Assembly: GCF_027359675.1 (NCBI RefSeq)
Contig: NZ_CP114786.1
Span: 4,128,501-4,192,500 of the forward strand
Length of the DNA stretch: 64,000 nt
Source of the DNA: Roseibium sp. Sym1
GTDB taxonomy: Bacteria; Pseudomonadota; Alphaproteobacteria; Rhizobiales; Stappiaceae
Reading direction: 5' to 3'
In this document: positions 1 through 8,586 of the stretch, piece after piece
Position numbering within the stretch: position 1 is the stretch's first letter
Layout: the number at the start of each line of letters is the position of its first letter
The notes under the pieces: generated by a model
Database searches by the model: none
What the model saw: the letters and a program-made list of their open reading frames with translations, nothing else
What the model was told of the DNA's origin: nothing
Translations under genes and position numbers: made by a program

Positions 1-521
1 GCTTCCCACAGCGCCTTGAATTCCGGCAGGCCGAGGGTGGCGAGCGTCTCGTGGTTCGGGCCCAGGATTTCGTAGATCATCCCGTCAGTGCCGCGATTGC
101 TGAACCAGGCGATGCAGTCGACGTCGCCGCCGCCCTCCGTGTGGGGGGCTCCGCCGGCCGGCTTTTCCACGAAACTCGCCGTCGGGCGGATTTCGGTCAG
201 GGCGCCTTCCTCGTCGTAGAGCCGCAGTTCACCCTGAATAATGAAGGTGCTGTAGTCCGCGTGGTGCCGGTGTAGCACGATGCGCTGGTTGGCCGCGAAC
301 TTCAGAAGAAGGTCGACCACTTTTGCGTCCGGATCGACCCGGAGCACGTGGTACCAGACGTGGTCGATGCCCTCCAGACTGTTCCAGGTGATATTCGACT
401 GGTCGAACGAGCCCGCCGCAGGGACTGCCGCCGACGCCGCGCTGCCGCCGACTGCCACCGCCGCAGCCGCGGTGCCGACGCCGGCGAGACCTTCGCGGCG
501 CGTGATTTTCCTGTCTGTCAT
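1..521 (-). CDS. Cupin-domain protein with Tat-type signal (3' end beyond window)
   Basis: My translation from ATG at 521 gives a protein that begins TDRKITRREG followed by an Ala/Val-rich hydrophobic stretch, which looks like a twin-arginine export signal. After it comes a cupin barrel with the metal-type histidine cluster HRHHADYST and the turn QGELRLYDEEG. A good ribosome site (GGGAGG) lies 6 bases before the ATG. The reading frame runs off the left edge, so the C-terminus is missing. It is divergent from the AraC regulator at 634, with 112 bases between them, so that regulator may control it. Substrate is unknown; cupins of this kind include dioxygenases and isomerases. Confidence 0.75.
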   Translation of the reverse strand, partial: MTDRKITRREGLAGVGTAAAAVAVGGSAASAAVPAAGSFDQSNITWNSLEGIDHVWYHVLRVDPDAKVVDLLLKFAANQRIVLHRHHADYSTFIIQGELRLYDEEGALTEIRPTASFVEKPAGGAPHTEGGGDVDCIAWFSNRGTDGMIYEILGPNHETLATLGLPEFKALWE

Positions 522-633
522 GATTACCTCCCATCGCGAAGACAACCGATATGTTTCGCCGGTCCGTGTTGGCACATCCCGCCTTTGAATTCTTGCCATT
601 TGGTGCCATGCTCGGCATCGGGGAGGTTGAACA

Positions 634-1629
634 ATGGCCGGTTACACGCGTGCGAGCGCTCTTGGACCGATCACGGATTTCGTCGAGGCGCGCGGCGGCT
701 CGATCGGGCGGATATTCCGCCGTGTCGACCTGCCTCTTGCTCTTCTGGACAATCCCGACCTTCCGCTTCCCTTGAGCGAGCAGTTCAAGGTGCTGAGCGA
801 AGCGGGGCGCGACATCGGCGACCCGTACTTCGGCGCAGCGCTCGGGCAGCTCGTGAGCATGAACAAGTTGAGCGCCTTCGGTGCCTGGGTGAGCAGTGCA
901 CCGACGCTGGCGGGCGCGATCGACCGTTCCGCCCGCGGTCTCAATCGTTTCCTTCAGACCGAGACAGTGTTGCGCTTCCGGATATCGGGAACGAAGGCGC
1001 GCTGGTCCATCGAGTTCCTGGATCCCGGGCGCGACGGCAGGTTTCAAAATGAACTCCTGGGTGTCAGCTACCTGATCGACGGCGTGCGCCATTTCGCAGG
1101 CAGCGGCTGGTCGCCGTCGCTGATCCGCTCGACCTGCGTCGGCGCGGCGCAGGCCGCGGAGCTGGAGAAGATCTTCCGCGCACCGGTCCGGCACGGCGCG
1201 CGGGCATCTGCGGTCGAATTCGATGTGGGGCTGCTTGCGGCGACCGGACGGATGAAGGAGCGTCCCGATTTCGGGTCGGAGCCGCCGATCGCGCCCGACT
1301 TCGGCTTGCGGGAAGAGGTGGCGATGCTGTCGTCCATCGCGCTTCTGGAAGGGCATCCGAAAATCGACTGGGTCGCCCGCAAACTGTCTATGAGCCGCCG
1401 TTCCCTGCAAAGGGCGCTGGACGCGGAAAGCTGCAGTTTCTCGACCGTTCTCGACGGCCTGATCAAGGACCGGGCGATGGTTCTGCTCCGGTCAGGCAAT
1501 CGCAGCCTGACCGATATTGCGCTTCAGCTGGGCTACAGCGACGGCGCGCATTTTTCCCGGGCGTTCCGGCGCTGGACCGGAATGGCCCCTTCGCAGTACC
1601 GCGCCCGTTCGCAGCGAATTCACGCATGA
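634..1629 (+). CDS. AraC family transcriptional regulator (OruR/ArgR-like type)
   Basis: 331 residues. The N-terminal two thirds match the arabinose-binding-like domain found in OruR-type regulators (ARGGSIGRIFRRVDLPLALL near the start). The C-terminus holds two helix-turn-helix units ending in LGYSDGAHFSRAFRRWTGMAPSQYR, the AraC family signature. The ATG at 634 follows a GGGGAGG ribosome site. It is divergent from the cupin gene at 521 and convergent with the GST gene. A role in regulating the cupin gene is inferred from position only. Confidence 0.9.
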   Translation: MAGYTRASALGPITDFVEARGGSIGRIFRRVDLPLALLDNPDLPLPLSEQFKVLSEAGRDIGDPYFGAALGQLVSMNKLSAFGAWVSSAPTLAGAIDRSARGLNRFLQTETVLRFRISGTKARWSIEFLDPGRDGRFQNELLGVSYLIDGVRHFAGSGWSPSLIRSTCVGAAQAAELEKIFRAPVRHGARASAVEFDVGLLAATGRMKERPDFGSEPPIAPDFGLREEVAMLSSIALLEGHPKIDWVARKLSMSRRSLQRALDAESCSFSTVLDGLIKDRAMVLLRSGNRSLTDIALQLGYSDGAHFSRAFRRWTGMAPSQYRARSQRIHA

Positions 1630-1638
1630 CCGGTGTCA

Positions 1639-2271
1639 TCAGGCCGCCGGTTCCGTCGCCTTGAAGGCCGTCCGTCGCCCGAAGGCTTCCAGCCAAGCCG
1701 ACAGGTTCGGCGCGCCCTTCAGCAGCAGCCTGCCTTCCTCGGCCTTTCCGAGCAGCGCCAGCATCGGTGCTGCATGGCAGTCGGCAAGGGACGGACGGTC
1801 GCCGAGGAGGAAAGGGCCGTCCGCCACCAGCGCCTCCAGCGCCGCCAGAACCGTGCGCGCCGGACCCATGGCCGAGGCGATGGCGACCTCGTCGGCGGCG
1901 CCGCCGTCACGGGTCTTCACGACTCGTTCCACATAGATCTCCCAGACCAGTGTCCGGTAGGCATGTGTGTCGAGGATCGAGAGGAACTGTGTCATGCGGG
2001 CGCGGCCAAGCGGATCGTCCGGCTGCAGCGGCGGCCCCTCGAAGGCCTCGTCGACGTAACGCAGGATCGCCACGGTCTCGTAAAGCGTGACATCACCACG
2101 CTTCATGGCCGGGATCTTGCCGAAAGGCTGAAGCTGCAGGTAATCGGCCGGTGGACCGCCGGGGGCAAAGACATCGATGGGAACGAGCGTGTAATCGATC
2201 CCCTTTTCCGCCAGCGCAAGGCGCGCGGAGCGGACATAGACGGAATAGTCGGCACCAAAAAGTTCGATCAT
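1639..2271 (-). CDS. Glutathione S-transferase family protein
   Basis: 210 residues. The N-terminal thioredoxin-like half starts MIELFGADYSVYVRSARLAL and contains the cis-proline region GKIPAMKRGDVTLYETVAIL, where the ETVAIL stretch binds the gamma-glutamyl part of glutathione. An all-alpha C-terminal half follows (PSLADCHAAPML). It is the last gene of a fetA-fetB-GST operon: its ATG shares the ATGA overlap with the stop codon of the permease. The link between a metal-type ABC exporter and a GST may reflect a stress or detoxification role, which is inference. Confidence 0.88.
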   Translation of the reverse strand: MIELFGADYSVYVRSARLALAEKGIDYTLVPIDVFAPGGPPADYLQLQPFGKIPAMKRGDVTLYETVAILRYVDEAFEGPPLQPDDPLGRARMTQFLSILDTHAYRTLVWEIYVERVVKTRDGGAADEVAIASAMGPARTVLAALEALVADGPFLLGDRPSLADCHAAPMLALLGKAEEGRLLLKGAPNLSAWLEAFGRRTAFKATEPAA

Positions 2272-3074
2272 GAAGATCCTCCGGTCAATCGGTCCAGTCG
2301 AAGGCGGTGACGGGTGTCGGTCAGCCGCCAGACGCTGCCAAAGGTTGCGCCCAGGACACCCAGGCCTGTGGCGCCTCCAAGCAGGAACATGATCAGGAGC
2401 TGGTACTTGACCGCTTCCCTCGGGTCGACACCGCTGAGGATCTGCCCGGTCATCATGCCGGGCAACGAGACCACGCCGGTTGCCGCCATGGCGTTGATGA
2501 TCGGCGTGAAGCCGGAACGGAGCGCCTGACGAACGAATGGACGTGTCGCCTCCCAGCGGGTCTTGCCGAGCAGCAGTTGCGCCTCGACGGCGACCCGTCC
2601 ACGGACCAGGGCCGTGTGCAGGGTGTCGAGCCCCAGGCTGACCCCGGTCATGGTGTTGCCGAGCACCATGCCGAACAGCGGCAGCGCATATTGCGGCAGC
2701 CAGACCGGGTCCGGCCGGATCAGCCCGCCGAGCGCATAGACCGTGACCAGCGTGCCGGCCACCAGCATGGCGGCGGCGCCGAGGCCCGGCCCCCAGAGCC
2801 CGGAGAGCCGGCGGTCCTGCCGGGCCCAGATCTCGCGTCCGGCAAAGCCGAGCATCACCGCCGCGGCCAGAAGGGTCCAGAAAACGGATCCGGCAATGAA
2901 TATCGCCTTCAGGAAAAGGCCTACGAGGATCAGTTGCACCGTCATGCGCAGGGCGGAGACGATCAGGGTGCGGGTCAGGCCCAGATCGAGAACGATCGAA
3001 AACACCGCGTTCAGGACCAGGAACACCGAGGCGGCCACCAGGTCCCAGTAGGACAAGGCAAGATAACCGGTCAC
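2268..3074 (-). CDS. fetB: FetB-type ABC transporter permease (UPF0014 family)
   Basis: About 268 residues with roughly seven hydrophobic segments. It matches the FetB/YbbM family, whose E. coli member works with FetA in iron homeostasis and peroxide tolerance. Family hallmarks visible are LRMTVQLILVGLFL near the N-terminus and the central GMVLGNTMTGVSLGLD and LLGKTRWEA segments. I chose the GTG at 3074 because a GGGAGG ribosome site sits 7 bases before it and it overlaps the fetA stop as GTGA; a TTG at 3089 is also open. Translational coupling with fetA upstream and the GST gene downstream is likely. Confidence 0.85.
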   Translation of the reverse strand: MTGYLALSYWDLVAASVFLVLNAVFSIVLDLGLTRTLIVSALRMTVQLILVGLFLKAIFIAGSVFWTLLAAAVMLGFAGREIWARQDRRLSGLWGPGLGAAAMLVAGTLVTVYALGGLIRPDPVWLPQYALPLFGMVLGNTMTGVSLGLDTLHTALVRGRVAVEAQLLLGKTRWEATRPFVRQALRSGFTPIINAMAATGVVSLPGMMTGQILSGVDPREAVKYQLLIMFLLGGATGLGVLGATFGSVWRLTDTRHRLRLDRLTGGSS

Positions 3075-3679
3075 GGTGCGGCCTCCCAAGGGGCGCGGGC
3101 CGACAGCTTGCCGGACGTCATTTCGAATTCACGTGCGCCGAGACGCTTCGGCTGGTCCGGGTCATGGGTGACCAGCAGGACGGCGCATCCGGTCTGGAGC
3201 CTTTCCCTCAGGAGATCTTCCACCTGGGCGACGGAAGGCGGGTCGAGTGCCGAGGTCGGTTCATCGAGAAGCAGCACCTCGGGCTCGTTCTCCAGGGCGC
3301 GGACAAGGGCAAGGCGCTGGCGCTCACCGGTCGACAGGCGGGAAATTTCCCAGGGAAGCGCGTCGCCCAGGCCGACCGCGGCCAGGCGTTCGGCAAGGCC
3401 GTCCCTCTTGTCGAAATGATCCTCGACCCGATCGGCCCACCAGCCGCTTTCCGCGGGCACGTAGGCCACTTTCCGGCGCCAGTCGGGAGCGGACAGGCTG
3501 TCACGGGACAGGCCGTCCAGCGTCACCTGACCGGTGCTCTCGTCGAGGTCGGCAATCGCGCGCAGGAACAGGGACTTTCCCGCACCGGACGGGCCGGAAA
3601 TGGTGCAGCAGGTGCCTGGTGCGATGTCGAGGTCGACCGGACCGATCAGGGGTGTTTTCAAGTCGCGGATCGTCAGCAC
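3071..3679 (-). CDS. fetA: FetA-type ABC transporter ATP-binding protein
   Basis: About 202 residues. Walker A is GPSGAGKS, the ABC signature is LSTGERQRLAL, Walker B is VLLLDEPTSALD, and the H-loop is LLVTHD. Pairs with the FetB permease encoded directly downstream (GTGA overlap). I place the start at GTG 3679 because a strong GGAGGAG site lies 7 bases upstream and the protein then begins VLTIRDLKTPLIG, as ABC proteins usually do. The open frame continues back to 3760 but that extension has no family resemblance. Confidence 0.87.
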   Translation of the reverse strand: MLTIRDLKTPLIGPVDLDIAPGTCCTISGPSGAGKSLFLRAIADLDESTGQVTLDGLSRDSLSAPDWRRKVAYVPAESGWWADRVEDHFDKRDGLAERLAAVGLGDALPWEISRLSTGERQRLALVRALENEPEVLLLDEPTSALDPPSVAQVEDLLRERLQTGCAVLLVTHDPDQPKRLGAREFEMTSGKLSARAPWEAAP

Positions 3680-3791
3680 GCGCGCACTCCTCCAGGTCCG
3701 GCGGACATGAGCGTAACGCGGTGAACGGAGGGTGACAATCGGGCACGTCCGCGGGGACACGCCTCCTGCGACATGGCCCTTCGGGAAAAGA

Positions 3792-3814
3792 CGCCCCGGG
3801 GTGTCCCCGGGGCG
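3792..3814 (-). terminator. Rho-independent terminator of icd
   Basis: Perfect 10-base stem CGCCCCGGGG / CCCCGGGGCG with a 3-base loop. On the minus strand it is followed by TCTTTTCCC. It lies 7 bases beyond the icd stop codon. Confidence 0.85.
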
Positions 3815-3820
3815 CTGTCT

Positions 3821-5038
3821 TTACAGATCCGCCATGGCTTTCTGGAGGTTCTCGTCGATCTTGTCGAGAAAGCCGGTCGTGGTCAGCCAGGCCTGGTCGG
3901 GGCCGACGAGGAGGGCTAGATCCTTGGTCATGTAGCCGGATTCGACGGTCCGGACGCAGACATTCTCCAGTGTCTTGGCGAATCTTGCCAGCTTGTCGTT
4001 GCCGTCGAGCTTGGCCCTGTGGGCCAGGCCGCGGGTCCAGGCGAAGATCGAGGCGATGGAGTTGGTCGAGGTGCTCTCGCCGGCCTGGTGCTGGCGGTAG
4101 TGGCGGGTAACCGTGCCATGCGCGGCTTCGGCCTCGACGGTCTTGCCGTCCGGCGTCATCAGGACGGAGGTCATCAGGCCGAGCGAGCCGAAGCCCTGGG
4201 CCACCGTGTCGGACTGGACGTCGCCGTCGTAGTTCTTGCAGGCCCAGACATAGCCGCCGGACCATTTCAGTGCGCTGGCGACCATGTCGTCGATCAGCCG
4301 GTGCTCGTACCAGATGCCGGCATCAGCGAATTTTTCCTTGAATTCCGCCTCGTAGATTTCCTGGAAGAGGTCCTTGAAACGGCCGTCATAGGCTTTCAGG
4401 ATCGTGTTCTTGGTGGACAGATAACAGGGCACCTTGCGCTGAAGGGCATAGTTCATCGAGGCCCGGGCGAAGTCGCGGATCGAGTCGTCGAGATTGTACA
4501 TGGCCATGGCAACGCCCGCCGACGGCGCGTCATAGACTTCCTTCTCGATGACATCGCCGTCTTCGCCGGTGAAGGTGATGGTCAGCTTGCCCTTGCCCGG
4601 AAAACGGAAATCGGTGGCGCGGTACTGGTCGCCGAAGGCATGGCGGCCGACGATGATCGGCTGGGTCCAGCCGGGCACGAGGCGCGGCACGTTCTGCATG
4701 ATGATCGGCTCGCGGAAGATCACGCCGCCGAGGATGTTGCGGATGGTGCCGTTGGGCGAACGGTACATGCGCTTGAGGCCGAATTCCTCGACGCGGGCCT
4801 CGTCCGGCGTGATGGTGGCGCACTTGATGCCGACACCGTGTTCCTTGATGGCGTTCGCCGCATCCACCGTGATCTGGTCATCGGTCTCGTCGCGCTTCTG
4901 GATCGACAGATCGTAGTAGAGCAGATCGATATCGAGATAGGGATGGATCAGCTTGTCCTTGATAAAGGCCCAGATGATGCGGGTCATCTCGTCGCCGTCG
5001 AGTTCAACAACGGGATTGTCGACTTTGATCTTTGCCAT
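3821..5038 (-). CDS. icd: NADP-dependent isocitrate dehydrogenase, homodimeric type
   Basis: 405 residues, full length for the eukaryote-like dimeric family found in alphaproteobacteria. It converts isocitrate to 2-oxoglutarate plus CO2 with NADPH formation in the TCA cycle. Visible family features: [20 protein letters not shown] at the start, the substrate-binding [14 protein letters not shown], and the metal-binding region around [12 protein letters not shown] and YDGDVQSD. The gene is monocistronic, with its own terminator and a TTGTATACAA palindrome about 90 bases upstream of the start. A second, unrelated NADP-isocitrate dehydrogenase lies at 23382. Confidence 0.97.
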   Translation of the reverse strand: MAKIKVDNPVVELDGDEMTRIIWAFIKDKLIHPYLDIDLLYYDLSIQKRDETDDQITVDAANAIKEHGVGIKCATITPDEARVEEFGLKRMYRSPNGTIRNILGGVIFREPIIMQNVPRLVPGWTQPIIVGRHAFGDQYRATDFRFPGKGKLTITFTGEDGDVIEKEVYDAPSAGVAMAMYNLDDSIRDFARASMNYALQRKVPCYLSTKNTILKAYDGRFKDLFQEIYEAEFKEKFADAGIWYEHRLIDDMVASALKWSGGYVWACKNYDGDVQSDTVAQGFGSLGLMTSVLMTPDGKTVEAEAAHGTVTRHYRQHQAGESTSTNSIASIFAWTRGLAHRAKLDGNDKLARFAKTLENVCVRTVESGYMTKDLALLVGPDQAWLTTTGFLDKIDENLQKAMADL

Positions 5039-5127
5039 GGAAACGCGGCCTCGCGGTCTTTAGGAAACGGAATCAGGCGGAGGAAATCTCTCGGCACCGA
5101 GTTGTACCGGATTTCTATTGTGTGCGC

Positions 5128-5137
5128 TTGTATACAA
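5128..5137. promoter_or_regulatory. GntR-like palindrome upstream of icd
   Basis: TTGTATACAA is a perfect 10-base palindrome 90-99 bases upstream of the icd ATG. It fits the TNGT-N-ACNA consensus described for FadR-subfamily GntR regulators. The 9-mer GTATACAAT recurs upstream of the other isocitrate dehydrogenase gene, at 25677. Confidence 0.5.
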
Positions 5138-5206
5138 TCAGTCGCGGTGAGGCAAGGGGTGACCGAGCATGCGTTGCCTGTCGCCGTTCGACCTTAGGCT
5201 ACGGGG

Positions 5207-5728
5207 TCACTCCGGTGAGCAATGGGACCGCGGCAGGGGAGACAACAGAAAGGACCGGTCTTCCGCGGTCCGGCTGAGCATGGCATCACCGGCATCGCAC
5301 TGGGTAAAATAAAGATCGCTGCGCAGCTTGACCAGCAGCCGGTCCTGATCGCGTGCCTCGATCTCGAATGTTCCGCCGTCGCATTCGATGGCGCAGGACA
5401 GACTGTCTCCGTGAGGCTCGCAGATTGCGTGCTCCTGCCAGGACCTGTCCTGTCCCCGCAGCCAGACATCAAGGCGCAGCACCATGCGCGGAGTGTCGGG
5501 ATAGGGCTGGAACGGGCTGTCCATTCCCAGCAGTTCCTGTTTTTGCGGAAAATGACTGACGGCCATGTCGATCACCTGTTGACCATGGTGCTGTTGGAGG
5601 TGGTCGCTGGAGTAGCTGCGGCCGTAGCAGGTGTTCAGGCTGGAAAAATAGTCTTCAAGCGGAGCGGCGACGGCTTCTCCACCCATCATCATCGATGCCA
5701 GCAGGACAACGGCGGTTTTTGCGTTCAT
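5207..5728 (-). CDS. Hypothetical secreted protein
   Basis: 173 residues. The N-terminus MNAKTAVVLLASMMMGGEAVA is a clear Sec signal peptide with a likely cleavage after AVA. The mature part holds six cysteines (NTCYG, AICEP, LSCAIECDGG, TQCDAG, and SHCSPE near the end), suggesting disulfides in the periplasm. I do not recognise a family. The next gene upstream on the same strand (5777-6202) also encodes a small secreted protein, so the two may be co-expressed. Confidence 0.65.
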   Translation of the reverse strand: MNAKTAVVLLASMMMGGEAVAAPLEDYFSSLNTCYGRSYSSDHLQQHHGQQVIDMAVSHFPQKQELLGMDSPFQPYPDTPRMVLRLDVWLRGQDRSWQEHAICEPHGDSLSCAIECDGGTFEIEARDQDRLLVKLRSDLYFTQCDAGDAMLSRTAEDRSFLLSPLPRSHCSPE

Positions 5729-5776
5729 CGGATTTCCCCGGGGGCGTTCGAGCTTGACGGTTGCGAGGAGCCGCTC

Positions 5777-6202
5777 TCAGCAGCTGTGGCTTGGAGACAG
5801 GCCGGTTGAAAGAAGGTTGAAGGTCAACACCGGCCGCCCGGCATCGGCTATCGCAAAGGCAAGCCCGGTGTTGTTCACCGACCATGATCCCTTGACCCGC
5901 TCACCGGCGGCGTCGCAGCTGCTGCCCAGGTAGTAAACCTGCTTTCCCGACAGGATCCGGCCGGTGAAGCCGTCGCCCGAAGGTTCGAACTTGTAGGTTT
6001 CGAGAAGCGAAGTGAACACGTAGCCGTTGGGATTGGACGTGACGGCATAAAGCAGGCCGTCGCTTCCGATCGCGACAAACTCGGTGTCATCCGAATAGGC
6101 GGGCAATTCAGCAGCTGTCCAACTGGCCGCCTTTGCGGGCAGACCGGCGGCAAGCAACAGGGAGACAAGCAGGAGGGAGACAGGAAAAAGGATCCGGTTC
6201 AT
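5777..6202 (-). CDS. Hypothetical secreted protein
   Basis: About 141 residues from ATG 6202 (MNRILFPVSLLLVSLLLAAG, a strong signal peptide with cleavage near AKA). An in-frame ATG at 6214 would add four residues; the GAGAG ribosome-like site is too close to that one and rather far from 6202, so the start is uncertain. The mature protein shows a single beta-rich domain with SDGLLYAVTSNPNGYVFTS and two cysteines (SSCDAAG and the C-terminal SHSC). Family not recognised. Confidence 0.6.
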   Translation of the reverse strand: MNRILFPVSLLLVSLLLAAGLPAKAASWTAAELPAYSDDTEFVAIGSDGLLYAVTSNPNGYVFTSLLETYKFEPSGDGFTGRILSGKQVYYLGSSCDAAGERVKGSWSVNNTGLAFAIADAGRPVLTFNLLSTGLSPSHSC

Positions 6203-6340
6203 GGCAGGAGGCATCTCTCGTGAAAATTGAATTCTGCAAACATTGATCGATTTCAAACACTTGCACAAGTTACGGAAACGATTGACGGAAATCCAGTCTT
6301 AACTTTCGGGCAGGGACAGACGGGCAACAGCGTTTTGCCG

Positions 6341-6805
6341 TCAGGAGGCAGTTCCAGTGCCGGAGCGCTGATGCGCCTGGTATTCCCGGATTTCCTGAGC
6401 GTGCGGTGCCACCAGATCCGCTACGGTCACTTTCTGCAATTCCGCTTGAAACGTGGTTCGCGCGGCTTCCAGCGCCATTGATGTTGCCGCGTTTGCCGCC
6501 CGTTCCAGCAGGCAGTCCGGCGCGTCGCCCGATGGGCCGACGGCGAAGAGCTGCGGTGCGCCGAGCGCCGCATAGACGGCGGCCAGGGTGATCTCCTTGA
6601 GCGGCCTTTCCAGCACCCAGCCGCCGCCGTGCCCCTTGGTGGCGCCGACGAACCCGGCTTCCCTCAGGCCCGCCATGGTGCGGCGGACAAGGGACGGGTT
6701 GGTGTTCAGCATCCTGCCGATCTGCTCGGAGGTGACCGGCTCCCGGATCTGCTCCAGGTGCAGAAGAACGTGAAGCACGCGGGGCAGGCGGCTGTCGGTG
6801 CGCAT
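6341..6805 (-). CDS. Rrf2 family transcriptional regulator without Fe-S cysteines
   Basis: 154 residues. The winged helix matches Rrf2 proteins: VTSEQIGRMLNTNPSLVRRTMAGLREAGFV followed by the wing GHGGGWVLERPLKEITL. Only one cysteine is present (DAPDCLLER), so the three-cysteine Fe-S cluster of IscR/NsrR is absent; this is closer to the YwnA-like branch. Ribosome site AAGGGAA precedes the ATG. It is divergent from the MFS exporter at 6938, which is the obvious target. Confidence 0.88.
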   Translation of the reverse strand: MRTDSRLPRVLHVLLHLEQIREPVTSEQIGRMLNTNPSLVRRTMAGLREAGFVGATKGHGGGWVLERPLKEITLAAVYAALGAPQLFAVGPSGDAPDCLLERAANAATSMALEAARTTFQAELQKVTVADLVAPHAQEIREYQAHQRSGTGTAS

Positions 6806-6887
6806 GGTTGATTCCCTTTTTCCCGATCATAGCGGCCTGACTGTTATGTGACAAATAAAGGCACATGAGATTGACCGGCCGAGATTC

Positions 6888-6904
6888 GTAACTTAAGAAG
6901 TAAC
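6888..6904. promoter_or_regulatory. Imperfect palindrome between rrf2 and MFS genes
   Basis: GTAACTT-AAG-AAGTAAC, 6 of 7 paired positions, in the 132-base divergent intergenic region. Candidate operator for the Rrf2 regulator; low certainty because the region is AT-rich. Confidence 0.3.
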
Positions 6905-6937
6905 AAATTAGGTTTCGCGATCTCAGGAGATTTTGAA

Positions 6938-8365
6938 ATGACGCTCGCACGTGCCGGCGCTGCCCGGGAAGGCGGCAACCGTTGGACGGCGCTTGCCGCG
7001 CTCTATCTCGCCATGTTCATGAACATTCTCGACATTTCCGTCGTCAATCTGGCCCTGCCGGTCATCAGGGCCGATCTCGGGGCCAGCGATACCGAGCTGG
7101 AATGGGTGCTGGTCATCTATGTGCTGACCTTCGCCGCCGGCCTTCTCCCCTTCGGCCGCTTTGGCGATGTTCTTGGCCGCGGCCGGCTGTTCTGCCTGGG
7201 CGTTGCCGGCTTCACCGTGAGTTCTCTCGCCTGTGGTCTTGCGCCGGACACAACAACCCTGATCGCCAGCCGCGGGACCCAGGGGCTGAGCGCGGCAATG
7301 ATGGTGCCCCAGGTGCTTGCCATCGTGCATGTGGTGTTCGCGGAGGAGGAAAAAGGCAGGGCGATCGGCCTGTTCGGGTCCGTCAGCGCGCTCGGGGCCG
7401 TGGCCGGGCCCCTGGTTGGCGGGGTGCTGGTCTGGGCGGATCTTTTCGGCCTCGGCTGGCGGCCGATCTTCCTGATCAATCTCCCGATCGGTCTTGTCTC
7501 GTTATACGGTGCGCTGCGGTTCCTGCCGGATCTTCGGAACGAGACCAGCCTGAAACCGGACTGGGCGGGAACCTTCCTGTTCGCGCTGGCGGTAGTGGCT
7601 CTGGTGTTCCCGCTGGTCGAGGGGCGGCAGTTCGGCTGGCCGGTCTGGTGCTTCGCACTGATCGGCCTCAGCGCCGGTCTGACGGTCCTGTTTCACCTGG
7701 TCCAGCGCCGGAACGCTAATCAGGGCCTGCCGCAATTGCTGCCTGTCGCGTTGACGGGGGACAAAGCCTTCCTGGCTGGCGTGCTGTTCGTCGCAGCCTT
7801 TTTTTCCGCCATGGCCGGAGTGTTCTTCATGATGGCGGTTTTCCTTCAGGCCGGGCTCGGACTGACGCCGCTCTTTGCCGGCCTGATCCTGGCGCCGCAT
7901 CCTGTCGGCGTCATCGTGGCGTCGGCATATTCGGGACGGTTCGGTAGCCGCTGGTTTTCCGGACGGATCGTAGCGAGCACGCTGATGGTGCTTTGCGCCC
8001 TGGTGGCGATCCGGTTTGTCGTCCTGTCGGACCGTGCGCCCGAGACCTTGCTGCTGCCTTTCCTGCTCCTGGGACTCGGTGTCGGCACCGGCATTCCCGC
8101 GCTGTTCCAGATGGTTCTGTCACGGGTTGGCGGCGTTGACGCCGGTGCCGGGTCAGGGGTGCTGCAGGCCTTCCAGCAGGTGGGCATGGCCTTTGGGATC
8201 GCCATCCAGGGGCAGATCTTCTTTCAAATGCTGGGGGCGGACATGAGCGAAGCTTCGTTCCGGCAGGCGGCACAGGCGACGCTGGTCTATCCAATCGGTG
8301 TCCTGGCCGCACTGTTCTGCCTGACTGTCGCCAGGTGGAGCCGGTTCCGCTTTTGGCACGATTGA
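6938..8365 (+). CDS. MFS transporter, DHA2 (EmrB/QacA) type
   Basis: 475 residues, the usual length for 14-segment drug/proton antiporters. It starts ahead of the first membrane span ALYLAMFMNILDISVVNLALP, where the charged residue in the first helix is the DHA2 pattern (D-x-x-V-V-N-x-A-L-P). Motif A appears as GRFGDVLGRGRLF and motif C-like as GAVAGPLVGGVLV. Likely a proton-driven exporter in the inner membrane. Substrate unknown; control by the divergent Rrf2 regulator is inferred from gene arrangement. Confidence 0.9.
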   Translation: MTLARAGAAREGGNRWTALAALYLAMFMNILDISVVNLALPVIRADLGASDTELEWVLVIYVLTFAAGLLPFGRFGDVLGRGRLFCLGVAGFTVSSLACGLAPDTTTLIASRGTQGLSAAMMVPQVLAIVHVVFAEEEKGRAIGLFGSVSALGAVAGPLVGGVLVWADLFGLGWRPIFLINLPIGLVSLYGALRFLPDLRNETSLKPDWAGTFLFALAVVALVFPLVEGRQFGWPVWCFALIGLSAGLTVLFHLVQRRNANQGLPQLLPVALTGDKAFLAGVLFVAAFFSAMAGVFFMMAVFLQAGLGLTPLFAGLILAPHPVGVIVASAYSGRFGSRWFSGRIVASTLMVLCALVAIRFVVLSDRAPETLLLPFLLLGLGVGTGIPALFQMVLSRVGGVDAGAGSGVLQAFQQVGMAFGIAIQGQIFFQMLGADMSEASFRQAAQATLVYPIGVLAALFCLTVARWSRFRFWHD

Positions 8366-8586
8366 GACCAAAGCCAAGATATTCGTCCGGAGTTGAGCCG
8401 AAGGTCCTTTCGAAGGATCGCCACCGGTTTGGGCCAAGCCGGAGGTCCCTCGAGGCACGTGTGAACGCGCCTCGGGATGTGGGTGAAATGGCGGCCGTCT
8501 CCGGTCGACAAGCCGCCGGGGATTTCTCCCGCCGGGAGAGGGGCTGCGTCACGCACGGGAAAGCCCGTTGCCTGGAACCGGGGTGC

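Noticed and set aside
229..1410. 393-codon minus-strand frame
   Set aside because: Antisense to the AraC gene and out of frame with the real cupin gene (1-521); low-complexity Arg-rich protein.
4019..5197. 392-codon plus-strand frame over icd
   Set aside because: Shadow of icd on the opposite strand; GC-rich codon structure keeps the antisense frame open.
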